From contig MNDR01000092.1 in assembly GCA_001915025.1 (NCBI GenBank), positions 1 to 64,000 on the forward strand: a stretch of 64,000 nt of DNA, given 5' to 3'. Origin of the DNA: Gemmatimonadetes bacterium 13_2_20CM_2_65_7. GTDB lineage: Bacteria > Gemmatimonadota > Gemmatimonadetes > Gemmatimonadales > GWC2-71-9. Positions 48,473 through 58,348 of the stretch are shown here, piece after piece (positions within the stretch are counted from its first letter, which is position 1; every line of letters begins with the position of its first letter). The translations under genes were made by a program, and so were the position numbers. Below the pieces are notes generated by a model that was given only the letters and a program-made list of their open reading frames with translations, made no database searches and was not told the DNA's origin.

Positions 48473-50362
48473 TCTTCGCGGAAGCGTTACCAGGAATTCG
48501 TCGACGACTATAAGCACCACCGCCTCGATGAAAAGAGTGAGGACGGGGGCAGCCCTGCATCCCCCGCAACACCGCGTCGTCCAGGGGCACGCCGCGCACA
48601 TCTCCGCGAATACCTCCATTGGTTGCGCCCGCACCGCTATGAGTTGACCGCGGTGTTTCTGCTCGCCCTCGCCGTGGCGGGCCTGCAGATGATCGAGCCG
48701 CTGTTCATGCGGTTCATCGTGGACCGCGTCATCCTCAACAAAACGCTGGACCTGAGCTCCCGCCTCACGCGCCTCAACTTGACTGGAATCGTCTTCCTCG
48801 GCGTGATCATGCTGTCTCATGTGGGCGGCGGATTCAAAGACTACCGGCAGCGCATCCTCAACGTCCGGGTCATGCTCTCGCTGCGGCGTTCGCTGTATGA
48901 GCGCCTGCTGCATCTGCCGCTGCCGCGGCTCTGGGAAATGAAGACGGGCGGCATCCTCTCGCGCCTCACGGGCGACGTCGAGACCACGACCGGCCTCTTG
49001 CAGATGGCGATCGTGTCGCCGGCGATTTCCGTGATCCGGCTCGTCATCGCCATCGTCATCCTCGTCATTCTGAATTGGCAGCTGGCGCTCACCGCGCTCG
49101 CCATCATTCCCGGCGTGATGGTGCTGAGTCTCATCTTCGCGCGGCGGATCCGGCCGATTTATCGCTCGGTGCGCAAAGACGTGGAGATCGTGGATGGACG
49201 AGTTGGGGAGACGTTCTCGGGCATCCGGGTGGTGCGGGCATTCCGGCAGGAGATCCAGGAGCTGCTCAGTTACATGCTCGGCCGACACACGGTGCTGCGG
49301 AAGGAGCTGTTCGCGCACCGCCGCGAACTGCTGCTCTGGACCTCCTGGGGCCTGCTCGAGGCCGGCATCAGCGTCGTGATCGTCTGGTTCGGCGGCTACC
49401 TGAACATCGTGGGTCGAGCGTCAGTGGGCGACATCATGGCGTTTCAGTGGTACATGTTCCTGCTGCTCAACCCCGTCTGGAACATCGTGAACTCGTTCTC
49501 CGAGTTGCAGCGCTCGCTCGCCGCGATGGAGCGGGTCTTCGAAGTGCTGGCGATGGAGCACGACAAGCCCGATCGCCCCGGCGCGCGCGAGGCGCCCCAT
49601 GTGGTGCGCGAAATCAGGTTCGAGAACGTGTCGTTCGAGTACCGTGAAGGCCAACCGGTGGTGAAGGACTTCAACGTCGCGGTCCCGGGAGGATCGGTGG
49701 TCGCGCTCGTGGGCCGGAGCGGAGCGGGGAAGACCACCGTGACCGACCTCGTCGCCCGCTTCCACGATCCGACGCGCGGCCGCTTGGTGCTCAACGGAAC
49801 CGACATTCGCGACCTCAAGCTGCGCAGCTATCGAGACCTGTTGGCCCTCGTGCAACAGGACGTGTTCCTGTTCGACGGCTCGGTGCGTGACAACATCGCG
49901 TACGGGCGGCACGACGCGACTGACGCCGAGATCGAGGACGCGGCACGGCGGGCCAATGCGCACGAGTTCATCGTGCGATTGCCGCAGGGGTACGAGACGT
50001 TCATCGGGGAGCGCGGCGTGAAGCTGTCGGGCGGCCAACAGCAGCGGCTCGCGATCGCGCGGGCGATCCTCGCGTCACCGCAAATCCTCATTCTCGATGA
50101 GGCGACCAGCAATCTCGACACGGAGAGCGAGCAGCTGATTCAGGCGTCGATGGCTGATTTGCTGGCCGGTCGCACCACATTTGTGATTGCGCACCGGCTC
50201 TCGACGATTCACCGGGCCGATCTCATCCTCCTGATGGAAAACGGCGCGGTGATCGAGCGCGGGACGCATGACGAACTCATGCGGGCGCGCGGAGTGTACT
50301 ACGAAATGGTGCGCCGACAGATGGAGTCGCACGCGCGCGAAAGCGATGAGGTTCTACGGTGA
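48458..50362 (+). CDS. ABC exporter (fused TM and ATPase domains)
   Basis: Walker A GRSGAGKTTV, LSGGQQQRLAIARAILASPQILILDEATSNLD. Confidence 0.95.
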   Translation: MSPARSSRKRYQEFVDDYKHHRLDEKSEDGGSPASPATPRRPGARRAHLREYLHWLRPHRYELTAVFLLALAVAGLQMIEPLFMRFIVDRVILNKTLDLSSRLTRLNLTGIVFLGVIMLSHVGGGFKDYRQRILNVRVMLSLRRSLYERLLHLPLPRLWEMKTGGILSRLTGDVETTTGLLQMAIVSPAISVIRLVIAIVILVILNWQLALTALAIIPGVMVLSLIFARRIRPIYRSVRKDVEIVDGRVGETFSGIRVVRAFRQEIQELLSYMLGRHTVLRKELFAHRRELLLWTSWGLLEAGISVVIVWFGGYLNIVGRASVGDIMAFQWYMFLLLNPVWNIVNSFSELQRSLAAMERVFEVLAMEHDKPDRPGAREAPHVVREIRFENVSFEYREGQPVVKDFNVAVPGGSVVALVGRSGAGKTTVTDLVARFHDPTRGRLVLNGTDIRDLKLRSYRDLLALVQQDVFLFDGSVRDNIAYGRHDATDAEIEDAARRANAHEFIVRLPQGYETFIGERGVKLSGGQQQRLAIARAILASPQILILDEATSNLDTESEQLIQASMADLLAGRTTFVIAHRLSTIHRADLILLMENGAVIERGTHDELMRARGVYYEMVRRQMESHARESDEVLR

Positions 50363-50379
50363 GAAGCAAGGAGGCTTCC

Positions 50380-50859
50380 ATGGTCTTGTCCCCCGGCACC
50401 AAAGCGCCCGATTTCACCCTCAACAAGGCGCCTGACGCAAAACTCAGCCTGTCGGACCTGCGTGGCCGGCCGGTGATTCTCGTGTTCTATCCCGCGGACT
50501 GGAGTCCCGTGTGCGGCGATGAGCTCGCGCTGTTCAACGAGGTGCTCCCGGAATTCCAACGCTACGACGCGCAGGTCGTCGGCATATCGGTCGATGGCGT
50601 CTGGTGTCACAAGGCGTACGCCAAATCCCGCAACCTGGACTTCCCGTTGCTCGCCGATTTTGAACCGAAGGGGGAAGTCAGCCGGAAATACGACTCGTAT
50701 CGAGCCAAAGACGGTTTCTCCGAGCGATCGCTGTTCGTGATCGATGCCGCTGGGGTGATTCGCTGGAGTTATCTGTCCGACGTCGGGGAAAATCCCGGCG
50801 CGGATGGTGTGCTCGCGGCGCTCGAAGAACTGTCTCAGCCCGCGGGCACCGCTCGATGA
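50380..50859 (+). CDS. Peroxiredoxin (AhpC/TSA)
   Basis: GTKAPDFTLNKAPD, VFYPADWSPVCGDELALF; AGGAGG ribosome-binding site before ATG 50380. Confidence 0.93.
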   Translation: MVLSPGTKAPDFTLNKAPDAKLSLSDLRGRPVILVFYPADWSPVCGDELALFNEVLPEFQRYDAQVVGISVDGVWCHKAYAKSRNLDFPLLADFEPKGEVSRKYDSYRAKDGFSERSLFVIDAAGVIRWSYLSDVGENPGADGVLAALEELSQPAGTAR

Positions 50860-51389
50860 GCGGACTGGTGCTGCCCGTCGGCCCGCGCGATCACGTCCAG
50901 GGTCCGGCGAACGCGCCGGTCACGCTAGTCGAGTATGGCGATTTCGAGTGTCCCCACTGCGGCCGGGCCTACCCCATTGTGAAAAGGATCCAGCGCAGCA
51001 TGGGAGCGGATCTCCGCTTCGTCTACCGCCATTTTCCGCTGACGCGCATGCACCTGCACGCGGAGCACGCCGCCGAGATGGCCGAGGCGGCGGTGCAGCA
51101 GGGCAAGTTCTGGCCGATGCACGATCTGCTGTTCGAGAACCAGGATGCGCTCGAGGATGATGACCTCGTCGGCTACGCCGAGCGCCTGGGCATCGATCCG
51201 GAGTGGGCGGCCGCGGCGCTCGCGGATGGCCGGTTCGAGCCGCGCGTGCGCGAAGATTTCTCGAGCGGCGTCCGCAGCGGCGTGAACGGCACGCCGACCT
51301 TCTTCATCAACCGGCAGCGCTATGACGGCCCTTCGGACCTCTTGCTGGAAACGTTGCGGCAGGCTCTTATAAGCCCCTCCGCTCACTAA
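50856..51389 (+). CDS. DsbA-family thioredoxin-fold protein
   Basis: VEYGDFECPHCGRAYPIVK CxxC; FSSGVRSGVNGTPTFFIN. Confidence 0.93.
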   Translation: MSGLVLPVGPRDHVQGPANAPVTLVEYGDFECPHCGRAYPIVKRIQRSMGADLRFVYRHFPLTRMHLHAEHAAEMAEAAVQQGKFWPMHDLLFENQDALEDDDLVGYAERLGIDPEWAAAALADGRFEPRVREDFSSGVRSGVNGTPTFFINRQRYDGPSDLLLETLRQALISPSAH

Positions 51390-51401
51390 CAGGAGCCTCA
51401 G

Positions 51402-51965
51402 ATGACCGCGTTGTCCGCGCTGTGGCTGCCCATCCTCGTGTCGGCTGTCGCGGTGTTCGTCGTGAGCTCGATCATTCACATGACGCCGCTGTGGCACAAG
51501 ACGGATTATCCGCGCTTCACGAATGAAGACCGCGTGCTGGACGCGCTCCGTCCGATGGGGATCCCGCCGGGCGATTACATGATGCCGCGGCCGGCGAGCT
51601 CCGCGGAGATGCGGTCGCCCGAGTTCAAGGAAAAGATGAAGCGCGGGCCAGCCGTGATGATGACCGTGTTCCCGCCATGGACAGGCTCGATGGCGTCGAA
51701 TCTCTCGCAGTGGTTCGTGTACTGCATCATCGTCAGCGTGTTTGCGGCGTACATCGCGGGCTCGGCGGTCCCGCCGGGGGCGCCGACATTCGCGGCGATC
51801 TGCCGCTATGTGGGGGTGACGGCGTTCGCCGGCTACACACTCGCGCTCTGGCAAATGTCCATCTGGTATCGGCGGGCGTGGAGCATGACGCTCAAGTCCA
51901 CGTTCGACGGCGTGATCTACGCGCTCGTGACGTGCGCGGTGTTCACCTGGATGTGGCCGCACTGA
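51402..51965 (+). CDS. Hypothetical multi-TM membrane protein
   Basis: ORF with about four predicted TM helices and SD-like GGAG upstream. Confidence 0.65.
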   Translation: MTALSALWLPILVSAVAVFVVSSIIHMTPLWHKTDYPRFTNEDRVLDALRPMGIPPGDYMMPRPASSAEMRSPEFKEKMKRGPAVMMTVFPPWTGSMASNLSQWFVYCIIVSVFAAYIAGSAVPPGAPTFAAICRYVGVTAFAGYTLALWQMSIWYRRAWSMTLKSTFDGVIYALVTCAVFTWMWPH

Positions 51966-52777
51966 CGACGGCACCGGTTCTCTGTTATCACCGCATCGGC
52001 GGCCCGCTCGAGCTGGGAGTGACTCGGGTGGGCCGTTCGGTTTTTGCGCGACAGATGACGGCGCTGACACGCGCGGGTTGGCGGACATTATCACTAGACG
52101 AGTTCGCTGATGCACGCACGAGGCACGACGCACGACGCACGTTTTTACTGACATTCGACGACGGTTACGCCTCCCTCGCCGAGCACGCCTACCCGATTCT
52201 CGCCGACCTCGGCTTCACGGCCACGACGTTTCTGATCACCGATTACGTCGGCAAGACAAACGACTGGGATGTGCGCTACACCTGGAACCGGCTCGACCAT
52301 CTGACCTGGCGGCAGATCGAGCAGTGGCGAGCCCGCGGCTTTCAGTTTGCCTCGCACGGGGCGACACACCGCCGTCTCACCTGGCTGGCCGATCATGATC
52401 TCGCTACTGAACTGGGGCGCGCGCGCGCGCAGTTGGTGGAGCGTCTCGGTCCCGACGGCGGTACCGCCATTGCGTATCCGTTTGGCGCCGTCGATGAGCG
52501 TGTGGCGGAGTGCGCTCGTGCCGCCGGCTACGATCTGGGGTTCGCCGGCGTGAAGGGAAATGGCGACCGCCTGCATCTCTCGCGGGTGCCGGTCTATACG
52601 TGGGACGTGGGGGACGTGCCATTCGGCTTGCGGAATGATGCGCTGGGAGTGTTAGGGCGGGTTGTAGCCAACGCCGCGAATCGCTGCGCCATCGGTACGT
52701 CCATCATGCAACTGGCTAAACGAAAAACCTCGCCGCGACCGGAATCAATTGCGGGTGCCGTATCAACGCGTGCGTGA
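51953..52777 (+). CDS. Polysaccharide deacetylase (NodB-fold)
   Basis: LCYHRIGGP, LLTFDDGYASLAEHAYPIL, FASHGATHRRL; GTG 51953 or CTG 51962 start. Confidence 0.9.
   Translation: MAALTTAPVLCYHRIGGPLELGVTRVGRSVFARQMTALTRAGWRTLSLDEFADARTRHDARRTFLLTFDDGYASLAEHAYPILADLGFTATTFLITDYVGKTNDWDVRYTWNRLDHLTWRQIEQWRARGFQFASHGATHRRLTWLADHDLATELGRARAQLVERLGPDGGTAIAYPFGAVDERVAECARAAGYDLGFAGVKGNGDRLHLSRVPVYTWDVGDVPFGLRNDALGVLGRVVANAANRCAIGTSIMQLAKRKTSPRPESIAGAVSTRA
52116..52141 (+). repeat. Heptanucleotide array GCACGAG-(GCACGAC)x2-GCACG inside the deacetylase gene
   Basis: Three 7-bp units plus partial; encodes ARTRHDARRT just before the TFDDG motif. Confidence 0.9.
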
Positions 52778-53891
52778 AAACGCGGCCGATGGTTCGTTTA
52801 TCCGGTGCAATGCCGTTGACGGTCCGCGCCAGGCTGTTGTAGAACGCGTCGTCCATGTGCTCCAGCGCCTGTTTGATGCGGTAATACTTGAGGTGGTCCT
52901 CGCCGAGTAGGTCCATCCACGCTTTGTGATAGGCTGATAGGCGCCGCTCGCTCGTGTCGCGTTCGCGAATGGCCGCAGCGGCCGTGCAGCCCGCCAGGCG
53001 TCCCGCCTTCATCGCGTTGTTGATGCCGCCGCCCGACAGCGGATTGATCATGTGCGCGGCGTCGCCCGCGATCATCACGCCGTCCGCGTATGGCTGCTTG
53101 ATCGTCGTGTGCACGATCACGCCGCCGACGGTGTATCCGGTTCGCGCTCCATTCGGGAAGCGGCGCGCGATCCAGGCATCGAGATACTGGCGCGCGTTGC
53201 GGCCGTCCGTCTTCAGCGCGACGAGCCCGAGACCCACGTTCGCCACGCCGACTGCTTTCGGAAAAATCCAGGCGTAACCGCCCGGGGCGATCGCGTCACT
53301 GAACTGTAGGTAGATCGCATCCGGATCGAAGTCGATTCCCTGGAGCACATACTGCGCGCACGACTCCATGTCCCGCGAAGGCACGCGCGTGTCGAGTCCA
53401 GCCCAACGCCCGACCATCGTTTCGACGCCATCGGCACCGACGACCACGCGCGCCTGATAGACCGTCTCGTTGCCGCGTTCCATCACGCGCACGTGCCAGC
53501 GGCCGTCGCCATTGCGCGTCATCGCCGTCGCTTCGGCGCCCACCAACACCGCAGCCCCTGTCGCTGCCGCTTGGGCTGCGAGATAGGCATCGAAGCGCGT
53601 GCGGTCCAGAATCCAGCCGAGACCGCAGTCGGCGAGCGCGACCTCGGTGTCGTCGGGGGCCTGGAAGATGACGCTGGTGATCCGCCGGGACGTCCAGTCC
53701 GCGCGATCGGGGTTGGCGAACTCCCGCAACCCGGCGTCGCCTACACCCTCGGCGCAGCGGACCGGCGCCCCCACGGCGCGGTCGCGTTCCAACAGGACGA
53801 CGTCGAGCTCGGGCGCAGCCTGCTTCGCGTGCCACGCCGCGACCGATCCAGCCGGCCCCGCGCCGACGACAAGGACGTCGACGTTAGGCAT
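52716..53891 (-). CDS. Geranylgeranyl reductase-family FAD oxidoreductase
   Basis: VVGAGPAGSVAAWHA FAD motif, GAPVRCAEGVG signature, AGDAAHMINPLSGGGINNAMKAG. Confidence 0.88.
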   Translation of the reverse strand: MPNVDVLVVGAGPAGSVAAWHAKQAAPELDVVLLERDRAVGAPVRCAEGVGDAGLREFANPDRADWTSRRITSVIFQAPDDTEVALADCGLGWILDRTRFDAYLAAQAAATGAAVLVGAEATAMTRNGDGRWHVRVMERGNETVYQARVVVGADGVETMVGRWAGLDTRVPSRDMESCAQYVLQGIDFDPDAIYLQFSDAIAPGGYAWIFPKAVGVANVGLGLVALKTDGRNARQYLDAWIARRFPNGARTGYTVGGVIVHTTIKQPYADGVMIAGDAAHMINPLSGGGINNAMKAGRLAGCTAAAAIRERDTSERRLSAYHKAWMDLLGEDHLKYYRIKQALEHMDDAFYNSLARTVNGIAPDKRTIGRVFTHALIRHPQLIPVAARFFV

Positions 53892-54087
53892 AGGCAACCA
53901 TCGACAGCGCTCCAACGGGGCAGGGACCGACGCACTTCTCGCAGCCGGTGCAGGATTCGCGATCGACGGTCAGGATGTTCGACTCGAGGTGGATCGACTC
54001 AGGTGGACACAGCGGAAGGCACAAGCCGCAGCGGTCGCACATTGCGAGGTCAACCACAGCAATTGTCTCTGGCGTGACGCGACGCAT
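53884..54087 (-). CDS. 2[4Fe-4S] ferredoxin
   Basis: CDRCGLCLPLCPPESI and CTGCEKCVGPCPVGAL; overlaps the downstream reductase start by 8 bp. Confidence 0.92.
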   Translation of the reverse strand: MRRVTPETIAVVDLAMCDRCGLCLPLCPPESIHLESNILTVDRESCTGCEKCVGPCPVGALSMVAYA

Positions 54088-54176
54088 GGCGGAACGGTAC
54101 TGATGAGTCAGAAAGCCGTCAACCTAGAAGCGCAGGTCTTGCTTGCAGTTACGCTCTCCGATACGTTTGCAACCCA

Positions 54177-55847
54177 ATGCCAGCAAAACTCGTTTTCGTT
54201 TCCCTTGCACTCCTCGTTTGCCCTGCGATCACGCGTGCGCAGACCAGTGCGCCTCCCCCGGACATGTCGACCGACTCACTGCGCTTCGCGCTCTACGCGC
54301 TCGCGGACGATTCCATGGGCGGGCGCCAGACGGGTGAGCTGGGCGACTGGAAGGCGCAGGAGTGGATCGCCGCGCAGTTCCGTCGCTTGGGACTGCAGCC
54401 GGCCGGCGACAACGGGACGTTTTTCCAGGTCATCCCGTTTAAGCGCGTGTTTGTTGATACGTCGTCCCGTATAACGATCGTTCGGACGCAGACGACGTTA
54501 GCCGTGGGCCGTGATATGCTTCCATTCGGCGGGCGCTCGACGTGGTCGCTCGCGGCTGTGCGCCCGGTGTTTGGCGGATGGGTCGACCGGCCCGATAGTT
54601 GGCTCGATTCCACGACTGCGCGCGGACGACTCATCGTCCTGGCGGTTCCCGATTCCGCGCGCAATCTCCGGCAGATCTTCGGCGGACTGGCACAGGTGCG
54701 GCAGTCGCCCGCGTACAAGGTTGCCGCGGGACTCGCCGTCGTGGGGCTCGATCGTCTGGCGCCGGATCTGCTGCCGCAATTCCTTGCCGGTCGAATCACC
54801 ACCGATACGACGCCGTTACCAACGACTGGACCGGCGCCGTTACTCCTCGTCACGCCAGCCGCCGGCCGTGCTCTGCTAGGGGCTGACCCGTCCACGGCGC
54901 GGCAGGGCCAGCTCGGCGATTCTCTGAGCGGCGAGATCCGCAATCTTCGCACGCCACTCGCCTACCCATCGCGCAACGTGGTCGCGGTGCTGCCCGGACG
55001 CGATTCGGTGCTCCGCCGGGAATACGTCTCGGTCAGCGCGCATCACGACCATGTGGGATTCACCGGCCGCCCTGTCGACCACGACTCGACGTACGCGTTC
55101 AATCGCGTTGTCCGTCCCATGGGCGCCGACTCCCCGATGCGGGCGGCCACGCCGGCCGAGTCCAGTCGCGTGCAGTCGATGCGTGACAGCCTGCGCGCGG
55201 CGCACCGTCCCCGCGCCGACTCCGTCTTCAACGGCGCCGATGACGATGGATCGGGAACGGTAGCGCTGCTCGAAATCGCGCGCACGCTCTCGCGGAGCGG
55301 GGGCACGAGGCGGTCGGTGCTGTTCGTCTCGCATGCTGCTGAGGAACGCGGACTGCTGGGCTCTGCGTGGTATACCGATCATCCGACCGTCGCGCGCGAC
55401 TCGATCGTCGGAGAGGTCGACATGGACATGATCGGTCGAGGCAACGCGACGGATCTACCCAAGGGCGGCACGACCTATCTGGAAGTCGTAGGGGCCCGGC
55501 GCCTATCGAAGCAATACGGGGACCTGCTCGAGCAGGCGAACGCGACGCTGCCAACGCCCTTCGTTTTCGACTACGAATTCGACGCTCCCGGCCACCCGCT
55601 GCAGTACTACTGCCGGGCCGACCATTACAGCTATGCACGCTATGGCATTCCGTCGGTCTCGTTGTCGCGCGGCGAGCATGCCGATTACCACCAGGTCACC
55701 GACGAGCCGGCGTACATCGACTACAGGGCATTAGCTCGCGTCGCGACACTGGCCCGCAACTTTGTGACGGCCGTCGCAAACCGGGACCAGCGCCCCACCC
55801 TTGATGGTCCTAAGCCCAGCGATCCCCACGTCGCGTGCCGCCAATGA
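54177..55847 (+). CDS. M28-family zinc peptidase, exported
   Basis: Signal peptide; SAHHDHVGF, NGADDDGSGTVALLEIAR, SHAAEERGLLGS. Confidence 0.9.
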   Translation: MPAKLVFVSLALLVCPAITRAQTSAPPPDMSTDSLRFALYALADDSMGGRQTGELGDWKAQEWIAAQFRRLGLQPAGDNGTFFQVIPFKRVFVDTSSRITIVRTQTTLAVGRDMLPFGGRSTWSLAAVRPVFGGWVDRPDSWLDSTTARGRLIVLAVPDSARNLRQIFGGLAQVRQSPAYKVAAGLAVVGLDRLAPDLLPQFLAGRITTDTTPLPTTGPAPLLLVTPAAGRALLGADPSTARQGQLGDSLSGEIRNLRTPLAYPSRNVVAVLPGRDSVLRREYVSVSAHHDHVGFTGRPVDHDSTYAFNRVVRPMGADSPMRAATPAESSRVQSMRDSLRAAHRPRADSVFNGADDDGSGTVALLEIARTLSRSGGTRRSVLFVSHAAEERGLLGSAWYTDHPTVARDSIVGEVDMDMIGRGNATDLPKGGTTYLEVVGARRLSKQYGDLLEQANATLPTPFVFDYEFDAPGHPLQYYCRADHYSYARYGIPSVSLSRGEHADYHQVTDEPAYIDYRALARVATLARNFVTAVANRDQRPTLDGPKPSDPHVACRQ

Positions 55848-55927
55848 CGTTCCTTGCTTGAGGTTACGCATTTCATTAGCTTGAGCCGTTCTCGTTAACC
55901 CGCCGTTACCCCTTTACCGACGATCAC

Positions 55928-56971
55928 GTGCCGCCACGCTGGCTGAATTTTAGAATGGGTGCCTGGAGCCCGGCGAACGAAATCGCCGTAGATCTTGGCA
56001 CCGCGAATACACTCGTCTACGTCCGCGGCGAAGGGATCGTTCTCAACGAGCCCTCCGTCGTCGCCATTGAAAAAGCCACCGGCAAAGTCAAAGGCATCGG
56101 CCTCGAAGCGAAGCGCATGCTCGGCCGCACGCCGGACGGTGTCCTCGCCGTGCGACCGCTGAAGGACGGCGTGATCGCCGACTTCGACGTGACCGAGAAA
56201 ATGCTCCGCTTCTTCCTCAAGACGATCATCGACCGTCATCTCTTCCGCGTGCGTCCGAAAGTGATCGTGTGCGTGCCGAGTGGCATCACCGAAGTAGAGA
56301 AGCGCGCCGTGCGGGATTCGGCGCAGTCGGCCGGCGCGAAGGAGGTCTACATGGTTGCCGAGCCGATGGCGGCCGCGATCGGGGTGGGTTTGCCGGTTGA
56401 GACACCGACGGGGAACATGGTGATCGACATTGGCGGTGGCACGACGGAGATCGCCGTGATCGCGCTGTCGGGGATCGTGTCCGACACGTCGATCCGCACC
56501 GGCGGCGATGAGCTCGATCAGGCGATCGTGCAGTTCATGCGCAAGAATTACAACCTGCTCATCGGGGAGCCGACCGCGGAGCAGATCAAGATTCAGATCG
56601 GCTCGGCTGCACCCATCGGTGAGGAGCGCGAGATGGAAGTGAAGGGGCGCGATCTCGTCTCCGGCATTCCGAAGATCGTGCGCGTGCATTCGAGCGAGAT
56701 CCGCGAAGCCGTGCAGGAGCCGATCCAGCAGATCGTCGACGCGGTGCGGCGCGCGCTCGAGATCACGCCGCCGGAGCTCGCCTCCGACATCGTCGACCGC
56801 GGCATCGTCATGACCGGCGGCGGCGCCCTGATTCGCGGACTCGACCTGCTGCTCCAACAGGAGACCGGCCTGCCGATTCACCTGGACGAGGACCCCATGA
56901 CCTGCGTGGTGCGTGGGGCGGGGCGGATCCTCGACGCTCCCGAGAAATACCGCAACGTCCTGACGACTTAG
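55928..56971 (+). CDS. mreB: Rod shape-determining protein MreB
   Basis: IAVDLGTANTLVYVRGEGIVLNEPSVVAIE; IDIGGGTTEIAVIALSGIV; start may be ATG at 55955. Confidence 0.97.
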   Translation: MPPRWLNFRMGAWSPANEIAVDLGTANTLVYVRGEGIVLNEPSVVAIEKATGKVKGIGLEAKRMLGRTPDGVLAVRPLKDGVIADFDVTEKMLRFFLKTIIDRHLFRVRPKVIVCVPSGITEVEKRAVRDSAQSAGAKEVYMVAEPMAAAIGVGLPVETPTGNMVIDIGGGTTEIAVIALSGIVSDTSIRTGGDELDQAIVQFMRKNYNLLIGEPTAEQIKIQIGSAAPIGEEREMEVKGRDLVSGIPKIVRVHSSEIREAVQEPIQQIVDAVRRALEITPPELASDIVDRGIVMTGGGALIRGLDLLLQQETGLPIHLDEDPMTCVVRGAGRILDAPEKYRNVLTT

Positions 56972-56975
56972 CCGC

Positions 56976-57854
56976 ATGGCGATCGGAACGGATCGCTACG
57001 CTTCGCGCGCCGACACGCTGCTCTTCATCGCCTGCGTGGGCCTTTCGATTGCCGCGCTGAGCCTGCCTCCCCAATGGCGCGACCCGCTTGCGCAGGGATT
57101 GCGGCAGAGCGTGCTCGCGCCATTTCTCTTTCTCCAACGGCAAACCGAGCTCCTCGCCGCCGCGCGCTACCGCTACGACGCCGTCGTGGCGCAGCGCGAT
57201 TCGGTCGCGCTCGCCGCGACATTTCTGCCGGAGCTGCGCAGCGAGAACGCGCGGCTGCGCGGGTTGCTCGGCCTCAGTGCGCGGCTCGGCGGTGGCTACG
57301 TCTCGGCCGAGATTCTGCATCAGCCCGAACCGACGAACCCGTTGAGCTTCGTCGTGTCCGCGGGGCGGCGCGAAGGCGTTCGCCCGCTCTCGGCCGTGGT
57401 GAGTCCCGAAGGATTGGTCGGACTGGTAGCGAATGTCGATGAACACACGAGCGTGGTGCTGAGCTGGGCGCATCCGGAGTTTCGCGCCAGCGCCATCGCG
57501 ACCGACGGCAGCGTGGTCGGCATTGCCGCCCCCCACGGCGCCGATGGCCCCAGCGTCTGGCTCCTCGAGTTGCAGGGTGTGCTCTACCGCCAACAGGTCC
57601 CCGCGGGTACGGTCATCGTGACATCCGGCCTCGGCGGGGTGTTTCCGCGCGGCATTCCCATCGGCGCCGTGATCGGACCGGCCGGTGAAGCGAAGGGGTG
57701 GGGCCGGACGTACCTGGTGCGTCCCGCTGTGCATCCCGCGGCACTGTCGCACGTGATGATATTGACTGCACCGCGTTCCACCGGCACCGACCTGCGCAAT
57801 GCGTTCACCGCGGGGCAGGACACCGCTTCCCGCAGCGAGGCGCCACCGCAATGA
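56976..57854 (+). CDS. mreC: Rod shape-determining protein MreC
   Basis: Position after mreB, N-terminal TM and coiled coil, NPLSFVVSAGRREGVRPLSAVVSPEGLVGLV. Confidence 0.93.
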   Translation: MAIGTDRYASRADTLLFIACVGLSIAALSLPPQWRDPLAQGLRQSVLAPFLFLQRQTELLAAARYRYDAVVAQRDSVALAATFLPELRSENARLRGLLGLSARLGGGYVSAEILHQPEPTNPLSFVVSAGRREGVRPLSAVVSPEGLVGLVANVDEHTSVVLSWAHPEFRASAIATDGSVVGIAAPHGADGPSVWLLELQGVLYRQQVPAGTVIVTSGLGGVFPRGIPIGAVIGPAGEAKGWGRTYLVRPAVHPAALSHVMILTAPRSTGTDLRNAFTAGQDTASRSEAPPQ

Positions 57855-58348
57855 GACGTACCGATCGCTATCGCTATCCGATCATGATGACGCTGCTCAT
57901 TCTGCTGCAGTTCACCGTACGCAGCCGGCTCGGCGGCGATCGCATCGCGCCGGATTTTCTGCTGCTCGCGTTGCTGATCTACACGATCCGCGCCGAGCCC
58001 GGGCGCAGCGCGGCCGTCGGATTCGCTGTGGGCCTGTTACGCGATGCGCTCACACCGGCAAGCTTCGGCGCCGGGGCGTTGGCGCACACGCTCGTGGGAT
58101 TCTTCTCGTCGTGGGCGAAAGCGGTGTTCTTCGCCGAGCATGTATTCGTGAAGGGTTGTCTGTTCTTTGCCGGCACCTGGCTCCGCAATTTCATTGTGCT
58201 CCTGGTCTCGGGTCGGTTGCAGGGCTCGCAAGTAGCGTGGGAGCTGCTGGTCTGGTCGCCCTTGCAGGGGCTGACGACCGCAATCGTCGGCGTCTCCGTC
58301 ATGTGGTTCTTCCGCGGCTGGTTGTCGCCCCGGCGGAGCACGGCGTGA
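57851..58348 (+). CDS. mreD: Rod shape-determining protein MreD
   Basis: Multi-TM small protein between mreC and a PBP2 gene; ATG 57851. Confidence 0.88.
   Translation: MRRTDRYRYPIMMTLLILLQFTVRSRLGGDRIAPDFLLLALLIYTIRAEPGRSAAVGFAVGLLRDALTPASFGAGALAHTLVGFFSSWAKAVFFAEHVFVKGCLFFAGTWLRNFIVLLVSGRLQGSQVAWELLVWSPLQGLTTAIVGVSVMWFFRGWLSPRRSTA

Noticed and set aside
52421-52434. GC-dinucleotide run in the deacetylase gene
   Set aside because: Short, explained by Arg/Ala codons in high-GC DNA.
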